Part shown: positions 32,518 to 41,791 of the stretch, piece after piece
How positions within the stretch are numbered: the first letter of the stretch is position 1
How the letters are laid out: each line of letters opens with the position of its first letter
Notes under the pieces: model-generated
Database searches by the model: none
Seen by the model: the letters and a program-made list of their open reading frames with translations, nothing else
Told to the model about the DNA's origin: nothing
Translations under genes and position numbers: made by a program
DNA from: Phascolarctobacterium faecium DSM 14760
GTDB taxonomy: Bacteria; Bacillota; Negativicutes; Acidaminococcales; Acidaminococcaceae
Length of the DNA: 64,000 nt
Assembly (NCBI RefSeq): GCF_003269275.1
Contig: NZ_QLTS01000002.1
Span: 152,018 to 216,017, forward strand
Reading direction: 5' to 3'

Positions 32518-32997
32518 TTACCAGTGATATTTTTCGCCGCGGCTGATTTTAAACGCACGGTAAATCTGCTCTACCAGCAGCAGACGAATCATTTGATGGG
32601 TAAAAGTCATTTTGGAAAAAGAAATACGCTCATCAGCCCGATGCCGCAATGCATCCGTATAACCAAAAGCACCGCCGATCACAAAGGTGATATGGCTGCT
32701 GCCCGCTAAGGCCAGCTTCTCTATTTTGGCGGCCAGCTCCGGTGAACTTACGGCCTTGCCACTAACATCCAGTAAAATCACATACGAATTTTCCGGGAGC
32801 ACTGCCAGCAAACGTTCTGTTTCTCTGCCCAGCACCTGTTCTTTTAAGGCCGGCGATGGATCTTCCGGCATTCTCTCTTCTCCAATAGCGATCGTTTCCA
32901 ATTTACAAAACGGCTGCAGCCGTTTTGTAAATTCTTCGATCCCCGCCGTCAGATACTTTTCCTTGATCTTTCCCACACAGGCAATGGTGATCTTCAT
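32518..32997 (-). CDS. rlmH: 23S rRNA pseudouridine-1915 N3-methyltransferase RlmH
   Basis: A 159-residue SPOUT methyltransferase, the exact family length. It starts MKITIACVGKIKEKYL and has the knotted SAM-binding region LLDVSGKAVSS, FVIGGAFGY and the C-terminal SKMTFTHQMIRLLLVEQIYRAFKI-type signature ending GEKYHW. It methylates pseudouridine 1915 in helix 69 of 23S rRNA on the 70S ribosome. Its ATG directly follows the TAA of the htrA gene. The order metallo-hydrolase, HtrA, RlmH is a common Firmicutes arrangement, often with walRK, which is absent here. Confidence 0.97.
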   Translation of the reverse strand: MKITIACVGKIKEKYLTAGIEEFTKRLQPFCKLETIAIGEERMPEDPSPALKEQVLGRETERLLAVLPENSYVILLDVSGKAVSSPELAAKIEKLALAGSSHITFVIGGAFGYTDALRHRADERISFSKMTFTHQMIRLLLVEQIYRAFKISRGEKYHW

Positions 32998-34101
32998 TTA
33001 ACGGTTTTCCTCAGGAATCTCTTCCAGTGTCATGTGGATCGTTTCTTCAGCGCCGCCGCGCAGAACAACAACATCCACACTGTCGCCGACTTTCAGCTCA
33101 GCCAGCTTGCCGCGCAGCTCTACTACTTTATCGATCTTTTCACCGTTGAACTTGAGAATGATATCGCCGGGACGCAGGCCGGCTTTAGCCGAAGGACTGC
33201 CTTCCCAAACCTTCATAACAAAAATACCGTCATGCAGGTCGATATCAAAACCGTACCGGTTGGCAATATCCTTATCGACCAGGCTGGCGCCAATATACGG
33301 ACGCACTACACGACCTTTTTTTGCCAGTTCATCCAAAATCGGTTTGGCCGAATTAATGGGGATAGCAAACCCGATGCCTTCGACACCGGAAACAGCGATC
33401 TTCGCAGAATTGATACCTACGACCTCCCCTTCCGCATTGACCAGCGCACCGCCGGAATTGCCGGGATTGATCGCCGCATCAGTCTGGATCAGGTCAAATT
33501 TACGTTCCCCTAACTGGATGGAACGGTTCAAAGCGCTGATTACACCGGCTGTGACACTGCCGCGGAACTCCAGCCCCAGCGGATTACCAATAGCAATAGC
33601 GGGTTCACCGACCTGTAAAGTTGAGGAATCACCGAAATCGGCAACAGGAAGATTGTTTTCGTCGATCTTTACTACGGCAAGATCAGTTGCCGCATCGGCC
33701 CCCAATACCTTGCCTTTGACACTGCGCCCGTCCGTCAGGCTGACGATGATTTCTGAAGCGCCTTCTACAACATGGTTATTAGTCGCGATCAGACCGGACT
33801 TGTCATAAATAACGCCGGAACCTGTGCCGCGTTCCGTCAGCTGCACTCGATTAAAAATATCGCGCACATAGGCTTTATTAGTGATGCCCACTACTGCCGG
33901 ACCTACTTTTTTAGCCGCCGCTACGATCGGCGTGTTACGGGCACCGGAAAGGCTGGCATCTTTCTGTGCCGCAGCAGCAGTTTTCTGTTCCTTTACTGCC
34001 TCAGCCTTATTGTTATCACTGCAGCCGCCTATAAGTACAGCAGCTCCCAGCAGAGCACAGAAAAAGATATTCATGGTTTTTTTCATAAAGCTTCTCTCCA
34101 T
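32998..34101 (-). CDS. htrA: HtrA/DegP-like serine protease, lipoprotein type
   Basis: A 367-residue S1C protease with one PDZ domain. Signal peptide with lipobox LIGGC (Cys27), then a trypsin-like domain with the triad His110 (NNHVVEG), Asp140 (ATDLAVVK) and Ser216 (GNSGGAL), and a PDZ domain from about residue 265 (GIFVMKVWEGSPSAKAGLRPGD). It degrades misfolded envelope proteins; HtrA proteins are more often anchored by a helix, so the lipobox is a variation. The start at 34101 is 7 bases after GAGGAG; an ATG at 34086 with GGAGAG is also possible. It lies 11 bases after the metallo-hydrolase gene. Confidence 0.93.
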   Translation of the reverse strand: MERSFMKKTMNIFFCALLGAAVLIGGCSDNNKAEAVKEQKTAAAAQKDASLSGARNTPIVAAAKKVGPAVVGITNKAYVRDIFNRVQLTERGTGSGVIYDKSGLIATNNHVVEGASEIIVSLTDGRSVKGKVLGADAATDLAVVKIDENNLPVADFGDSSTLQVGEPAIAIGNPLGLEFRGSVTAGVISALNRSIQLGERKFDLIQTDAAINPGNSGGALVNAEGEVVGINSAKIAVSGVEGIGFAIPINSAKPILDELAKKGRVVRPYIGASLVDKDIANRYGFDIDLHDGIFVMKVWEGSPSAKAGLRPGDIILKFNGEKIDKVVELRGKLAELKVGDSVDVVVLRGGAEETIHMTLEEIPEENR

Positions 34102-34112
34102 CTCAACACTCC

Positions 34113-34892
34113 TCAATCATAATTTTTTACTATGTTTTCCTGCGATGTGATATAAATTTTTGTATCCGCACCAACTTCGTTAGCGTCCAGGATACCCCGC
34201 ACCGTTTGCAGGGCCAGGGAAGGCAAATTGTTTTCCTGGCTCAGATGCGCCAGAAAAACCTCTTCCGGCAGGCGCTCCATATGCGCCAGCAGCCAGGCTG
34301 CCGAAACATTGGATAAATGCCCGCGTGTTCCCAGAATCCTCTGCTTGAGTATCTGCGGATAACTGCCATTTTTCAGCATATCTTCATCGTGGTTGGCTTC
34401 CAGCACCACTACGTCAGCATCAGCTATATTCTGACGCACCTCGTCTGTCACAAAGCCTACGTCGGTGAGATATGTACATTTACTGCCGCCGCTTTTAAAA
34501 ACATAGCCTACTGTAGAGGCTGCATCATGCGGGACGGCAAAAGGGATTATTTCCAAACTGCCGCTGCTCAGTTTTTTGGGCAGTAAGCGGCAACAGCTGC
34601 GTTCCATTTCACTTTTTTTCGGCATATACTGCCAGGTACTTTCATTGGCAAACACCGGCAGACGGTATTTACGGCAAAAAACAGGCAGTCCCTTTACATG
34701 GTCGTTATGCTCATGTGTCAACAGTACGCCCGTCAAATCTTCAGGCTTCATGCCTGCCTGATGCAGACGTTCCGTCAGCTGGCGGCAGCTGATGCCGACA
34801 TCTACCAGAAAAGCCTGCTCTCCGGCACGTATCACCGCGGCATTGCCTTTACTGCCGCTGGCCAGGATCGTGATTTCAAACTCACTGCTCAT
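34113..34892 (-). CDS. MBL-fold metallo-hydrolase (WalJ/YycJ-like)
   Basis: A 259-residue metallo-beta-lactamase-fold protein. Metal motif THEHNDHVKGL is near residues 59-69, with later ligands in the YLTDVGFV and LEANHDED segments and a final His in LAHLSQEN. Sequence and gene order (before htrA and rlmH) match WalJ/YycJ, a 5'-3' exonuclease-like enzyme implicated in DNA mismatch repair and cell-wall control. The start overlaps the deoC stop as ATGA, giving a deoC-walJ-htrA-rlmH operon. Confidence 0.88.
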   Translation of the reverse strand: MSSEFEITILASGSKGNAAVIRAGEQAFLVDVGISCRQLTERLHQAGMKPEDLTGVLLTHEHNDHVKGLPVFCRKYRLPVFANESTWQYMPKKSEMERSCCRLLPKKLSSGSLEIIPFAVPHDAASTVGYVFKSGGSKCTYLTDVGFVTDEVRQNIADADVVVLEANHDEDMLKNGSYPQILKQRILGTRGHLSNVSAAWLLAHMERLPEEVFLAHLSQENNLPSLALQTVRGILDANEVGADTKIYITSQENIVKNYD

Positions 34893-35539
34893 GCTTCGCC
34901 TGCCGCGATTTTGTGCCCGGCACTGGTTCCAATACGTTCAGCTCCTGCAGCCAGCATAGCCTGCGCAGCTTCCGCGTCACGGATACCTCCGGCGGCTTTG
35001 ACTTTGAGACCATACTTTTCTGCTTCGGCTGCCAGCAGCTTTACGTCATCGACAGTAGCTCCGCCCTTGTTAAAACCCGTACTGGTCTTGACAAACGCCG
35101 CACCGCCTTCGGCTACTAAACGACAGGCCGTGCACTTTTCAGCGTCTGTCAGCAGGCAGGCTTCAATGATCACCTTGACCGGAAACGGACTGGCCGCCTC
35201 GACTACGCTGCGGATATCACTGACTACAGCAGCATAATCACCGGTCTTAAATGCCGATACGTTCATGACCATATCTATTTCATCAGCGTGCGCTTCGACC
35301 GCCATTTTTGTCTCCAGAGCCTTGACCTCAGAAAATGTAGCTCCCAGCGGGAACCCTACTACTGTCACAACCTTGACGTTCGTATCGCTCAGCAGATGTC
35401 TGGCCAGCCCCACATAACACAGATTCACACAAACGCCAAAGAGCCCGTATTTCCGGGCTTCGCTGCAAAGCTGCATAATATCCTCGACAGTTGCCTCAGG
35501 TTTTAATAAAGTATGTTCAAGATGCTTCGCAATCGTCAT
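34889..35539 (-). CDS. deoC: Deoxyribose-phosphate aldolase
   Basis: A 216-residue class I aldolase that splits 2-deoxyribose 5-phosphate into glyceraldehyde 3-phosphate and acetaldehyde. The Schiff-base Lys is in FVKTSTGF (about residue 150) and the second catalytic Lys in VKAAGGIRD (about 179); the early Asp is in DEIDMVMN. Length is normal. GAGGAG precedes the ATG. It is unusual as first gene of the walJ-htrA-rlmH set; other deo genes are not in the window. The acetaldehyde it makes could be handled by the alcohol dehydrogenase at 27.5 kb, but that link is speculative. Confidence 0.95.
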   Translation of the reverse strand: MTIAKHLEHTLLKPEATVEDIMQLCSEARKYGLFGVCVNLCYVGLARHLLSDTNVKVVTVVGFPLGATFSEVKALETKMAVEAHADEIDMVMNVSAFKTGDYAAVVSDIRSVVEAASPFPVKVIIEACLLTDAEKCTACRLVAEGGAAFVKTSTGFNKGGATVDDVKLLAAEAEKYGLKVKAAGGIRDAEAAQAMLAAGAERIGTSAGHKIAAGEA

Positions 35540-35730
35540 CCCCGACTCCTCCTCATCTTCTATAATGATTTTTGCTTCTATATATTATATCAAAACTTTA
35601 TACTTTCTGCTTTGACAAAAAAGTAAATTTTTATAAAAACAGAGCCATAATTTTAATTATAGCTGTTCATTGTAATTATACACTAACAATATTCTATATT
35701 ATCATACAATAAAAACTCTGTGTTCTTAAT

Positions 35731-35760
35731 AAAAAAGCCCCGACTGTACAGTCGGGGCAA
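35731..35760 (-). terminator. Terminator of the Fur-family gene
   Basis: Perfect GCCCCGACTGT / ACAGTCGGGGC palindrome (35737-35758) followed on the minus strand by a U run. Confidence 0.85.
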
Positions 35761-35779
35761 CATAAACATTTCTCTAATT

Positions 35780-36205
35780 TCAGTGTTTTTTACGGCACTT
35801 CTCACAAACGCCAAAGAAATAAAATTGGTGTTTGTCGATACTGTAACCGCTTGCTTCTTCCACCTTTACGACCAGAGACCGGTCATTGAGAGCCGGTACA
35901 TCATCGACACGGCCGCAGACAGTACACTGCACATGGCTGTGCTCGCTGATATCAGCATCATAGCGGAAACTGTCCTCGCCGGTATTGATGATCTGGATCA
36001 GGCCCAGTTTATTGAGAATCTCGACGGTCTTATAAACCGTAGCAAAACTCATGGAAGGATATTTAGGCTGCAGGGTACCGAACAGCATTTCAGCACTGGG
36101 ATGCTGCTTGGTATTAGCCAGCGCTTCATAAACTGCCAATCTTTGCGGAGTGACTTTATAACCGTTTTGACGCAGCAGGGCGGTCAGTTCTTGGTTGTTT
36201 AACAT
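35780..36205 (-). CDS. perR: Fur-family regulator, PerR-like
   Basis: A 141-residue metal-dependent repressor. The winged helix (VTPQRLAVYEAL, MSFATVYKTVEIL) is followed by the dimerisation domain. Residues matching PerR regulatory-site ligands are present: His in KQHPSAE, Asp in FRYDAD, His-x-His in EHSHVQC and Asp in GRVDDV; the structural zinc Cys pairs are CTVCG and CEKCRKK. This favours peroxide-sensing PerR over Fur or Zur, but the assignment from motifs alone is not certain. An interrupted palindrome upstream (36262-36278) could be its autoregulatory box. Monocistronic. Confidence 0.8.
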   Translation of the reverse strand: MLNNQELTALLRQNGYKVTPQRLAVYEALANTKQHPSAEMLFGTLQPKYPSMSFATVYKTVEILNKLGLIQIINTGEDSFRYDADISEHSHVQCTVCGRVDDVPALNDRSLVVKVEEASGYSIDKHQFYFFGVCEKCRKKH

Positions 36206-36261
36206 GATTTACCTCCTTGGTTGAAATGTTTTTTGTCCGGCATTTATTGCCTGTTTAGTTT

Positions 36262-36278
36262 TAGATAATCTTTATCTA
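36262..36278. promoter_or_regulatory. Candidate Per/Fur box upstream of the perR-like gene
   Basis: Perfect 7-3-7 inverted repeat TAGATAA-TCT-TTATCTA, resembling the Per box pattern (TTATAAT-N-ATTATAA) in size and AT content, located 57 bp before the start codon. Confidence 0.5.
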
Positions 36279-36432
36279 TTATTTACTAAATTATAATAAA
36301 GAAAAACTTTCCTGTCAATATTTAATATCCTTTAATTGTAGCTGTTTAAACATATTTCACAAACCTTCCACAAGGATTTTGGCAATTAAAAGCGAATTTT
36401 ATAATTATTATACACAAGAAAGAGGTAGACCC

Positions 36433-38595
36433 ATGACCATTGAACAAATAATTGCCGGCGAACTGTCGGTCAGACCGCAGCAGGCAGCCGCAACTCTAGA
36501 ACTGCTGGACAGCGGTAATACTATCCCTTTTATCGCCCGCTACCGCAAGGAAGTGACCGGATCGCTGGACGAAGAACAAATCCGTATGATCAGCGAACGT
36601 GCTCAATATCTGCGTAATCTGGAAGAACGCCGTCAGGAAATACTGGAATCAATAACTTCACAGGAAAAACTGACCCCTGAACTTGAAAGCCAGATCAAAG
36701 CTGCTGTCAAAATGCAGGAGCTGGAAGATCTTTATCTGCCTTACCGTCCTAAAAAACGTACCCGGGCACAGATAGCCCGTGAACGCGGACTGGAGCCGCT
36801 GGCAGAACTGATCATGGCTCAATCCCAGCCGCTAATGACCTTAGACAAGCTGGCCAGCCTGCATGTAGATCCTGAAAAAGGTGTCAACTCTGTTTCCGAA
36901 GCCTGGGCCGGGGCCTCCGACATAGTTGCCGAAAATATTTCCGACCGCGCCGATATCCGCGAACTGATCCGCAAAGAACTTTGGAAAGGTGCCGAACTTG
37001 CTTCAACGCTGACAGTTGACGAAACCGAAGGGCAGGATTACCTGATGTATAAAGAATATTCCGAACCGATACGTCAGCTGCCGCCGCACCGCATTTTAGC
37101 CTTGAACCGCGGTGAAAGCAAAAATTGTCTGAAGCTCACCCTAAATTATCCTGCGGATTCCATGCTGACTAAACTGGCTCAAAAACTAAAAATCCAGCCG
37201 CACACAGTTTGGAACGAGCTTTATACAAATGCTGTTGCCGACAGCTACAAAAGGCTGCTGTTTCCCTCGCTGGAGCGGGAACTGCGTAACGAACTGACGG
37301 AAAAAGCAGAAAAACAGGCTATTTCTGTCTTTGCCGCCAACCTGCGGCAGCTGCTGCTGCAGCAGCCTATTGCCGGGCATACTGTTTTAGGTCTCGATCC
37401 CGGTTACCGCACCGGCTGTAAAGCAGCCGTTATTGATCCCAACGGACGTACACTGGCGATCAATACGCTGTATATCACCGGCAGCCAGCATCAGCGTGAA
37501 CAAGCGGAAGCCGGCTTTATGGATCTGGTGACCAGGCATAAAGTGACCCTGGTAGCTATCGGCAACGGAACTGCTTCTTTTGAAACAGAGGAGTTTACGG
37601 CCCAGATGATCGAAAAATACCATCTTGATATTGCTTACCTGATCGTCAGCGAAGCAGGCGCTTCTGTTTATTCTGCCTCCAAGCTGGCCCGCGAAGAGCT
37701 GCCCGATCTGGACGTTTCCCTGCGCGGAGCGGTATCCATTGCCCGCCGTGTACAGGACCCTCTGGCAGAACTTGTCAAAATAGAGCCCAAGGCTATTGGT
37801 GTTGGTCAATATCAGCATGATGTCAATCAAAAGGAACTCACTGCGACCTTAGGTACTGTTGTCGAGTCCTGCGTCAACCACGTCGGAGTCGAGCTGAATA
37901 CAGCTTCTCCCGCTCTGCTTTCATACGTAGCAGGCATTTCCGGCACCGTCGCCAAAAATATTATTGCCTACCGTGACGATAACGGTGCCTTTACCAGCCG
38001 TAAGGAACTTTTAAAAGTTGCCCGTCTGGGTCCGGCAGCCTTTACTCAATGCGCAGGCTTTCTGCGTATCGCCCAGGCAAAAAATCCTTTAGACAATACC
38101 TCCGTCCACCCTGAAAGCTATACCTTAGCAGAGCAGATCCTGGCAGAGCTTGGCTTTGACCTGAAACACTGTAATGACATCGCTGTTCAGGAAGCGGCAG
38201 CTAAAGCCGACGCCTCTGCCATTGCCGTCAAACTGAACGCCGGCCTGCCGACTGTAACTGATATCCTGGAAGCCCTGGCCCGGCCGGGGCGCGATCCGCG
38301 CGAAGATGCTCCGGCACCGCTGACACGCAAAAAGGTAGCAAAACTGAGCGATTTGGAGATCGGCAGCGTTGTCAAAGGAACAGTCCAAAATGTTGTTGAT
38401 TTCGGAGTTTTCGTAGATATCGGCCTAAAAACCAGCGGTCTGATTCACCGCAGCGAATTATCCAACAGTCGGTTTCACCACCCTCTGGACGTTATCAGCG
38501 TCGGCGATGTGATCGAGCCGGTCATCATCAGCATCGACGAACAACGTAACCGTATCGGCCTGAGCTTAAAACAGGCAAAAAAAACTACCGTCTAA
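36433..38595 (+). CDS. tex: Tex-family S1 RNA-binding protein
   Basis: A 720-residue homologue of Tex, the bacterial relative of Spt6. It has the N-terminal helical region (QQAAATLELLDSGNTIPFIARYRKE), the YqgF-like nuclease fold (LGLDPGYRTGCKAAVID), a helix-hairpin-helix segment (GISGTVAKNIIAYRDDNG), and a C-terminal S1 domain (EIGSVVKGTVQNVVDFGVFVDIG). It binds nucleic acid and affects transcription and stress survival. The start at 36433 is preceded by AAAGAGGT; the frame extends 18 codons upstream without a site. A terminator follows, so it is monocistronic. Confidence 0.94.
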   Translation: MTIEQIIAGELSVRPQQAAATLELLDSGNTIPFIARYRKEVTGSLDEEQIRMISERAQYLRNLEERRQEILESITSQEKLTPELESQIKAAVKMQELEDLYLPYRPKKRTRAQIARERGLEPLAELIMAQSQPLMTLDKLASLHVDPEKGVNSVSEAWAGASDIVAENISDRADIRELIRKELWKGAELASTLTVDETEGQDYLMYKEYSEPIRQLPPHRILALNRGESKNCLKLTLNYPADSMLTKLAQKLKIQPHTVWNELYTNAVADSYKRLLFPSLERELRNELTEKAEKQAISVFAANLRQLLLQQPIAGHTVLGLDPGYRTGCKAAVIDPNGRTLAINTLYITGSQHQREQAEAGFMDLVTRHKVTLVAIGNGTASFETEEFTAQMIEKYHLDIAYLIVSEAGASVYSASKLAREELPDLDVSLRGAVSIARRVQDPLAELVKIEPKAIGVGQYQHDVNQKELTATLGTVVESCVNHVGVELNTASPALLSYVAGISGTVAKNIIAYRDDNGAFTSRKELLKVARLGPAAFTQCAGFLRIAQAKNPLDNTSVHPESYTLAEQILAELGFDLKHCNDIAVQEAAAKADASAIAVKLNAGLPTVTDILEALARPGRDPREDAPAPLTRKKVAKLSDLEIGSVVKGTVQNVVDFGVFVDIGLKTSGLIHRSELSNSRFHHPLDVISVGDVIEPVIISIDEQRNRIGLSLKQAKKTTV

Positions 38596-38604
38596 ATATA
38601 ATTT

Positions 38605-38637
38605 AAACAGACGTCTTTTAAGACGTCTGTTTTTTAT
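38605..38637 (+). terminator. Terminator of tex
   Basis: Stem AAACAGACGTCTT / AAGACGTCTGTTT (38605-38617, 38620-38632) followed by a T run. Confidence 0.9.
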
Positions 38638-38748
38638 TGTTACAAATTATATTTTCATCACAATATTAATAAATATAAAGATATGTATACTTTTATTTTT
38701 ATGATATAATATTTTTAAATAATAATCAATAATATTTAGGTGATAAAC

Positions 38749-40884
38749 ATGAAAAGAGATATCAATACCCTCAGTCTGTTAAATGAAATATCGGAACTTG
38801 TTTATGTTTCCGATCCAGAAACCTACGAGCTGCTGTTTGTCAATCAGACAGGCTGCCAGACACTGCATCTGGAAAACTACAAACACAAAAAATGCTATGA
38901 AATTTTACAGGGTAAAACTTCACCCTGCGAATTCTGTACCAACGACAGACTGTGCGATGATAATTTTTATACCTGGGAATTCACAAATCCCTCTATCGGC
39001 AGACACTTTTTACTCAAGGATAAAATAATCCAATGGCGCGGCAAAACTGCACGCATGGAAATAGCTTTTGATATAACAGAACGCGAACTGCAAAAGCAGG
39101 AACTGAAAAATATGCTTGATGTCCAGACCTTAATTACCAACTGTGTCAGAATGCTTTACGCCGTCGATGACCTCGATCAGACGATCAATGCTGTCTTGAC
39201 CCAGATCGGCGAATTTCTAGTTTCTGACCGTGCTTATGTTTTTGAAATCAAAGACGAGTTGATGAACAACACACATGAATGGACAGCTCCCGGGATCTCG
39301 CCGCAGCTGGAGAAGCTGCAGCAGCTCGATCTGTCATTGATTTCCGACTGGCTGCCGTTTTTTGAAAAAAACGACTGTATCATCATCGACGATGTCGAAC
39401 AGCTGCAAAAGACTAATCCGGCGGCTTATGCTACGCTGCACGCCCAGGAAATCACCTCTTTGATCGCTGCGCCTATTTTTTTGGATAACAAGCTGGCAGG
39501 CTATATCGGCATCGATAATTACGACAGTGAAAAAATCAAAAATTCTTCTTATTTGCTGCTTTCCATGTCCATTTTTCTTTCCTATGCGATCAGACATCGG
39601 AATCATGTCGATATGCTGCATCGCCTCAGCTACCACGATCTGCTGACGAACGCACTGAACAGAAACGCTTTTATGGACGTGCTCAGTCAGTTCAGGCCGG
39701 GACAATATGCTTCTGCCGGCATTATTTATATCGATATCAACGGTATGAAGGAAATCAATGATTTTTACGGCCATCACCAGGGTGATAAAATCCTTATAAC
39801 AACTGTAGCCAAAGTCTTCAACCTTTTTAAACCCGACGAACTTTTCCGCATCGGCGGTGATGAGTTTGTTATCATCACCTATGATCTGACAGAAACCGAT
39901 TTTTATGAAAAATTTAACCTTTTGCGTAATATTTTCTGTGAAAAAACTAACTTGCCCTTCTCCATCGCTACAGGCAGCTGCTGGGTCAAATCCCCCAGCG
40001 ATTTAAACAGCCTGCTGCAGCAGGCTGACAGCGCTATGTATACGGATAAGAAAAAATTTTATTATGGCAAAGAAAAAACAAGCCGCTATCGGCATAATTT
40101 AGATGATATCCTCAATCTGGCCAATTACAGCGCTCTGCAGGAAGCACTGACAGCCGGACAGTTCTGCATTTATTTCCAGCCTAAAATTTCTTTGGATACC
40201 GAGGAATTTATCGGTTCTGAAGCTTTGATCCGTTATATAAATCAGGCCGGAGAAATCATTGCCCCCAATAATTTTATTCCGATCCTGGAAGAAGCGAGAC
40301 TGATAAAAATGCTGGATCTTTATGTTTTTGAAGAAGTCTGTAAGCAGATCAATATCTGGAAAGAAAGAAAAATGCGGGTCAAACCCGTTTCTATCAATCT
40401 TTCACGCAGCACTCTGTCTTACCATTTCCTGGCCGATCAGCTATTAGCTCTTATCACCAAGCATAATATCGACATCAGCCTGCTGGAACTGGAAGTCACC
40501 GAAACTGCCGAAGTCGATAATCAGCTTGTTTTCAGCCAGGCTTTGGAAAAACTGAAGGAATATGGTTTCTCTATTTCCATTGATGACTTCGGCGTTCGCA
40601 ACGCCAGTCTTTCGCTGTTCACTACTATCAATTTCGATATTTTAAAATTAGACCGCAGTTTGGTAAAAACACTGGCACAAAACCAAAAGGCACGTATCCT
40701 TATCCGTTCTCTGGCTGTCATTTGTTCTGATCTCGGTATCAAATTGATTGCCGAAGGCGTGGAAACACTGGAACAGTTGGATATTTTAAAGGAATTGCGC
40801 TGCAATGAGGTGCAGGGTTATTTATTCAGTAAACCTCTGCCTTTAAATGACTTTGAAAACAAATATCTCCAGATCCTGCGGTAA
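38749..40884 (+). CDS. PAS-GAF-GGDEF-EAL cyclic-di-GMP protein
   Basis: A 711-residue soluble signalling protein: PAS-like domain (about 1-115) with a Cys-rich loop (KKCYEIL ... CEFCTNDRLC), GAF-like domain (about 120-285), GGDEF domain (about 290-440) with intact RIGGDEFVI, and EAL domain (about 455-711). The EAL residues are mostly present: SEALIRY, SINLSR, LEVTETAEVDN, DDFG and AEGVETLEQ; but loop 6 reads DDFGVRNASL instead of the usual DDFGTGYSSL. It could both make and break cyclic di-GMP. No membrane segment. Start at 38749 is 6 bases after AGGTG; GTG at 38740 overlaps the site. Monocistronic. Confidence 0.92.
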   Translation: MKRDINTLSLLNEISELVYVSDPETYELLFVNQTGCQTLHLENYKHKKCYEILQGKTSPCEFCTNDRLCDDNFYTWEFTNPSIGRHFLLKDKIIQWRGKTARMEIAFDITERELQKQELKNMLDVQTLITNCVRMLYAVDDLDQTINAVLTQIGEFLVSDRAYVFEIKDELMNNTHEWTAPGISPQLEKLQQLDLSLISDWLPFFEKNDCIIIDDVEQLQKTNPAAYATLHAQEITSLIAAPIFLDNKLAGYIGIDNYDSEKIKNSSYLLLSMSIFLSYAIRHRNHVDMLHRLSYHDLLTNALNRNAFMDVLSQFRPGQYASAGIIYIDINGMKEINDFYGHHQGDKILITTVAKVFNLFKPDELFRIGGDEFVIITYDLTETDFYEKFNLLRNIFCEKTNLPFSIATGSCWVKSPSDLNSLLQQADSAMYTDKKKFYYGKEKTSRYRHNLDDILNLANYSALQEALTAGQFCIYFQPKISLDTEEFIGSEALIRYINQAGEIIAPNNFIPILEEARLIKMLDLYVFEEVCKQINIWKERKMRVKPVSINLSRSTLSYHFLADQLLALITKHNIDISLLELEVTETAEVDNQLVFSQALEKLKEYGFSISIDDFGVRNASLSLFTTINFDILKLDRSLVKTLAQNQKARILIRSLAVICSDLGIKLIAEGVETLEQLDILKELRCNEVQGYLFSKPLPLNDFENKYLQILR

Positions 40885-40957
40885 GACGGCTTGTTGACAG
40901 CCCAGACTGTAAGCCTCATAATAAAATCAGAAGCATAACCCTGAAGGAGGCGGTCTT

Positions 40958-41743
40958 ATGACAGCAATAACCGGCAAACCAGCAAAAATATATACAGCTT
41001 ATTTCAGTCCTACAGGCGGTACCAAAAAAGCAGCCCTGGCACTTACCAGTGCTCTGGCTGATACAGACGGATTTACAGAAATAGATTTGTCTTTACCTGC
41101 TTTGGCACAGTATACTTTCGCTGCTGATGATATCATCGTTGTTGCCGTACCGGTTTTCGGCGGCAGAGTTCCAGCTTTTGCACTGCAGCAGCTGACCGCT
41201 CTGCACGGTCAGAATACCAGCGCCATTGCTGTAGCAGCTTATGGCAACCGCGCCTACGAAGATGCCTTGCTGGAGCTGAGCGATAGTCTGACCAGTCAAT
41301 CCTTCCGTGTGATCGCCGCAGCAGCCGTACTGTCCGAACATTCGATGCTGCGCAGTGTCGCCGCCGGCCGGCCTGATGCTGACGATCTGGCACAATTAAC
41401 TGACTTTGCCAAAAAAATCTCCGCTAAGCCGTTAACAGAGGCGCCAGCGCTGACAAATATCCCCGGTAATCGTCCTTATAAAGACTGGCAGCCTATGCCC
41501 GTCGTACCTCAGGTCAGCGATTCATGTATCCGCTGTGGTATTTGCTCGGCCACCTGCCCAACTCAGGCTATCCCCAGCGGGCAGCCGCACACAACTGACC
41601 CCCAAAAATGTATCCTGTGCCTGCGCTGCACTACTATCTGCCCTCAGCAGGCCCGCTCACTGCCTCAGCAGGCTCAGGCCCTGATCACCCAGAAGCTGGC
41701 GCCGATAAAAGACATTTACAAAAACAACGAATTTTTCTGCTAA
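40958..41743 (+). CDS. EFR1-family flavodoxin/ferredoxin protein
   Basis: A 261-residue fusion: N-terminal flavodoxin-like domain with FMN loop SPTGGTKKAALA (about 18-29) and VPVFGGRVPA, and a C-terminal pair of 4Fe-4S motifs (CIRCGICSATC, CILCLRCTTIC). Such EFR1 proteins are common in anaerobes and are thought to shuttle electrons between ferredoxin and flavin partners; no defined substrate is known. GGAGG precedes the ATG. Monocistronic, ended by a long terminator. A second member of the family lies at 58994-59788. Confidence 0.88.
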   Translation: MTAITGKPAKIYTAYFSPTGGTKKAALALTSALADTDGFTEIDLSLPALAQYTFAADDIIVVAVPVFGGRVPAFALQQLTALHGQNTSAIAVAAYGNRAYEDALLELSDSLTSQSFRVIAAAAVLSEHSMLRSVAAGRPDADDLAQLTDFAKKISAKPLTEAPALTNIPGNRPYKDWQPMPVVPQVSDSCIRCGICSATCPTQAIPSGQPHTTDPQKCILCLRCTTICPQQARSLPQQAQALITQKLAPIKDIYKNNEFFC

Positions 41744-41748
41744 AAACA

Positions 41749-41791
41749 ATAATCCCGCGCTTGTTTTAAACAAGCGCGGGATTTCTTTTTT
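41749..41791. terminator. Bidirectional long-stem terminator
   Basis: Stem AATCCCGCGCTTGTTT with its complement (41751-41766, 41768-41783), touching the stop codon of the convergent LysO gene. Confidence 0.88.

Noticed and set aside
40916-40946. TTGACA with -10-like sequence before the EFR1 gene at 40958 as a seventh MerR-type promoter
   Set aside because: A weak -10 can be placed at 17 or 19 bp, but the spacer lacks the GAG-N4-CTC dyad.
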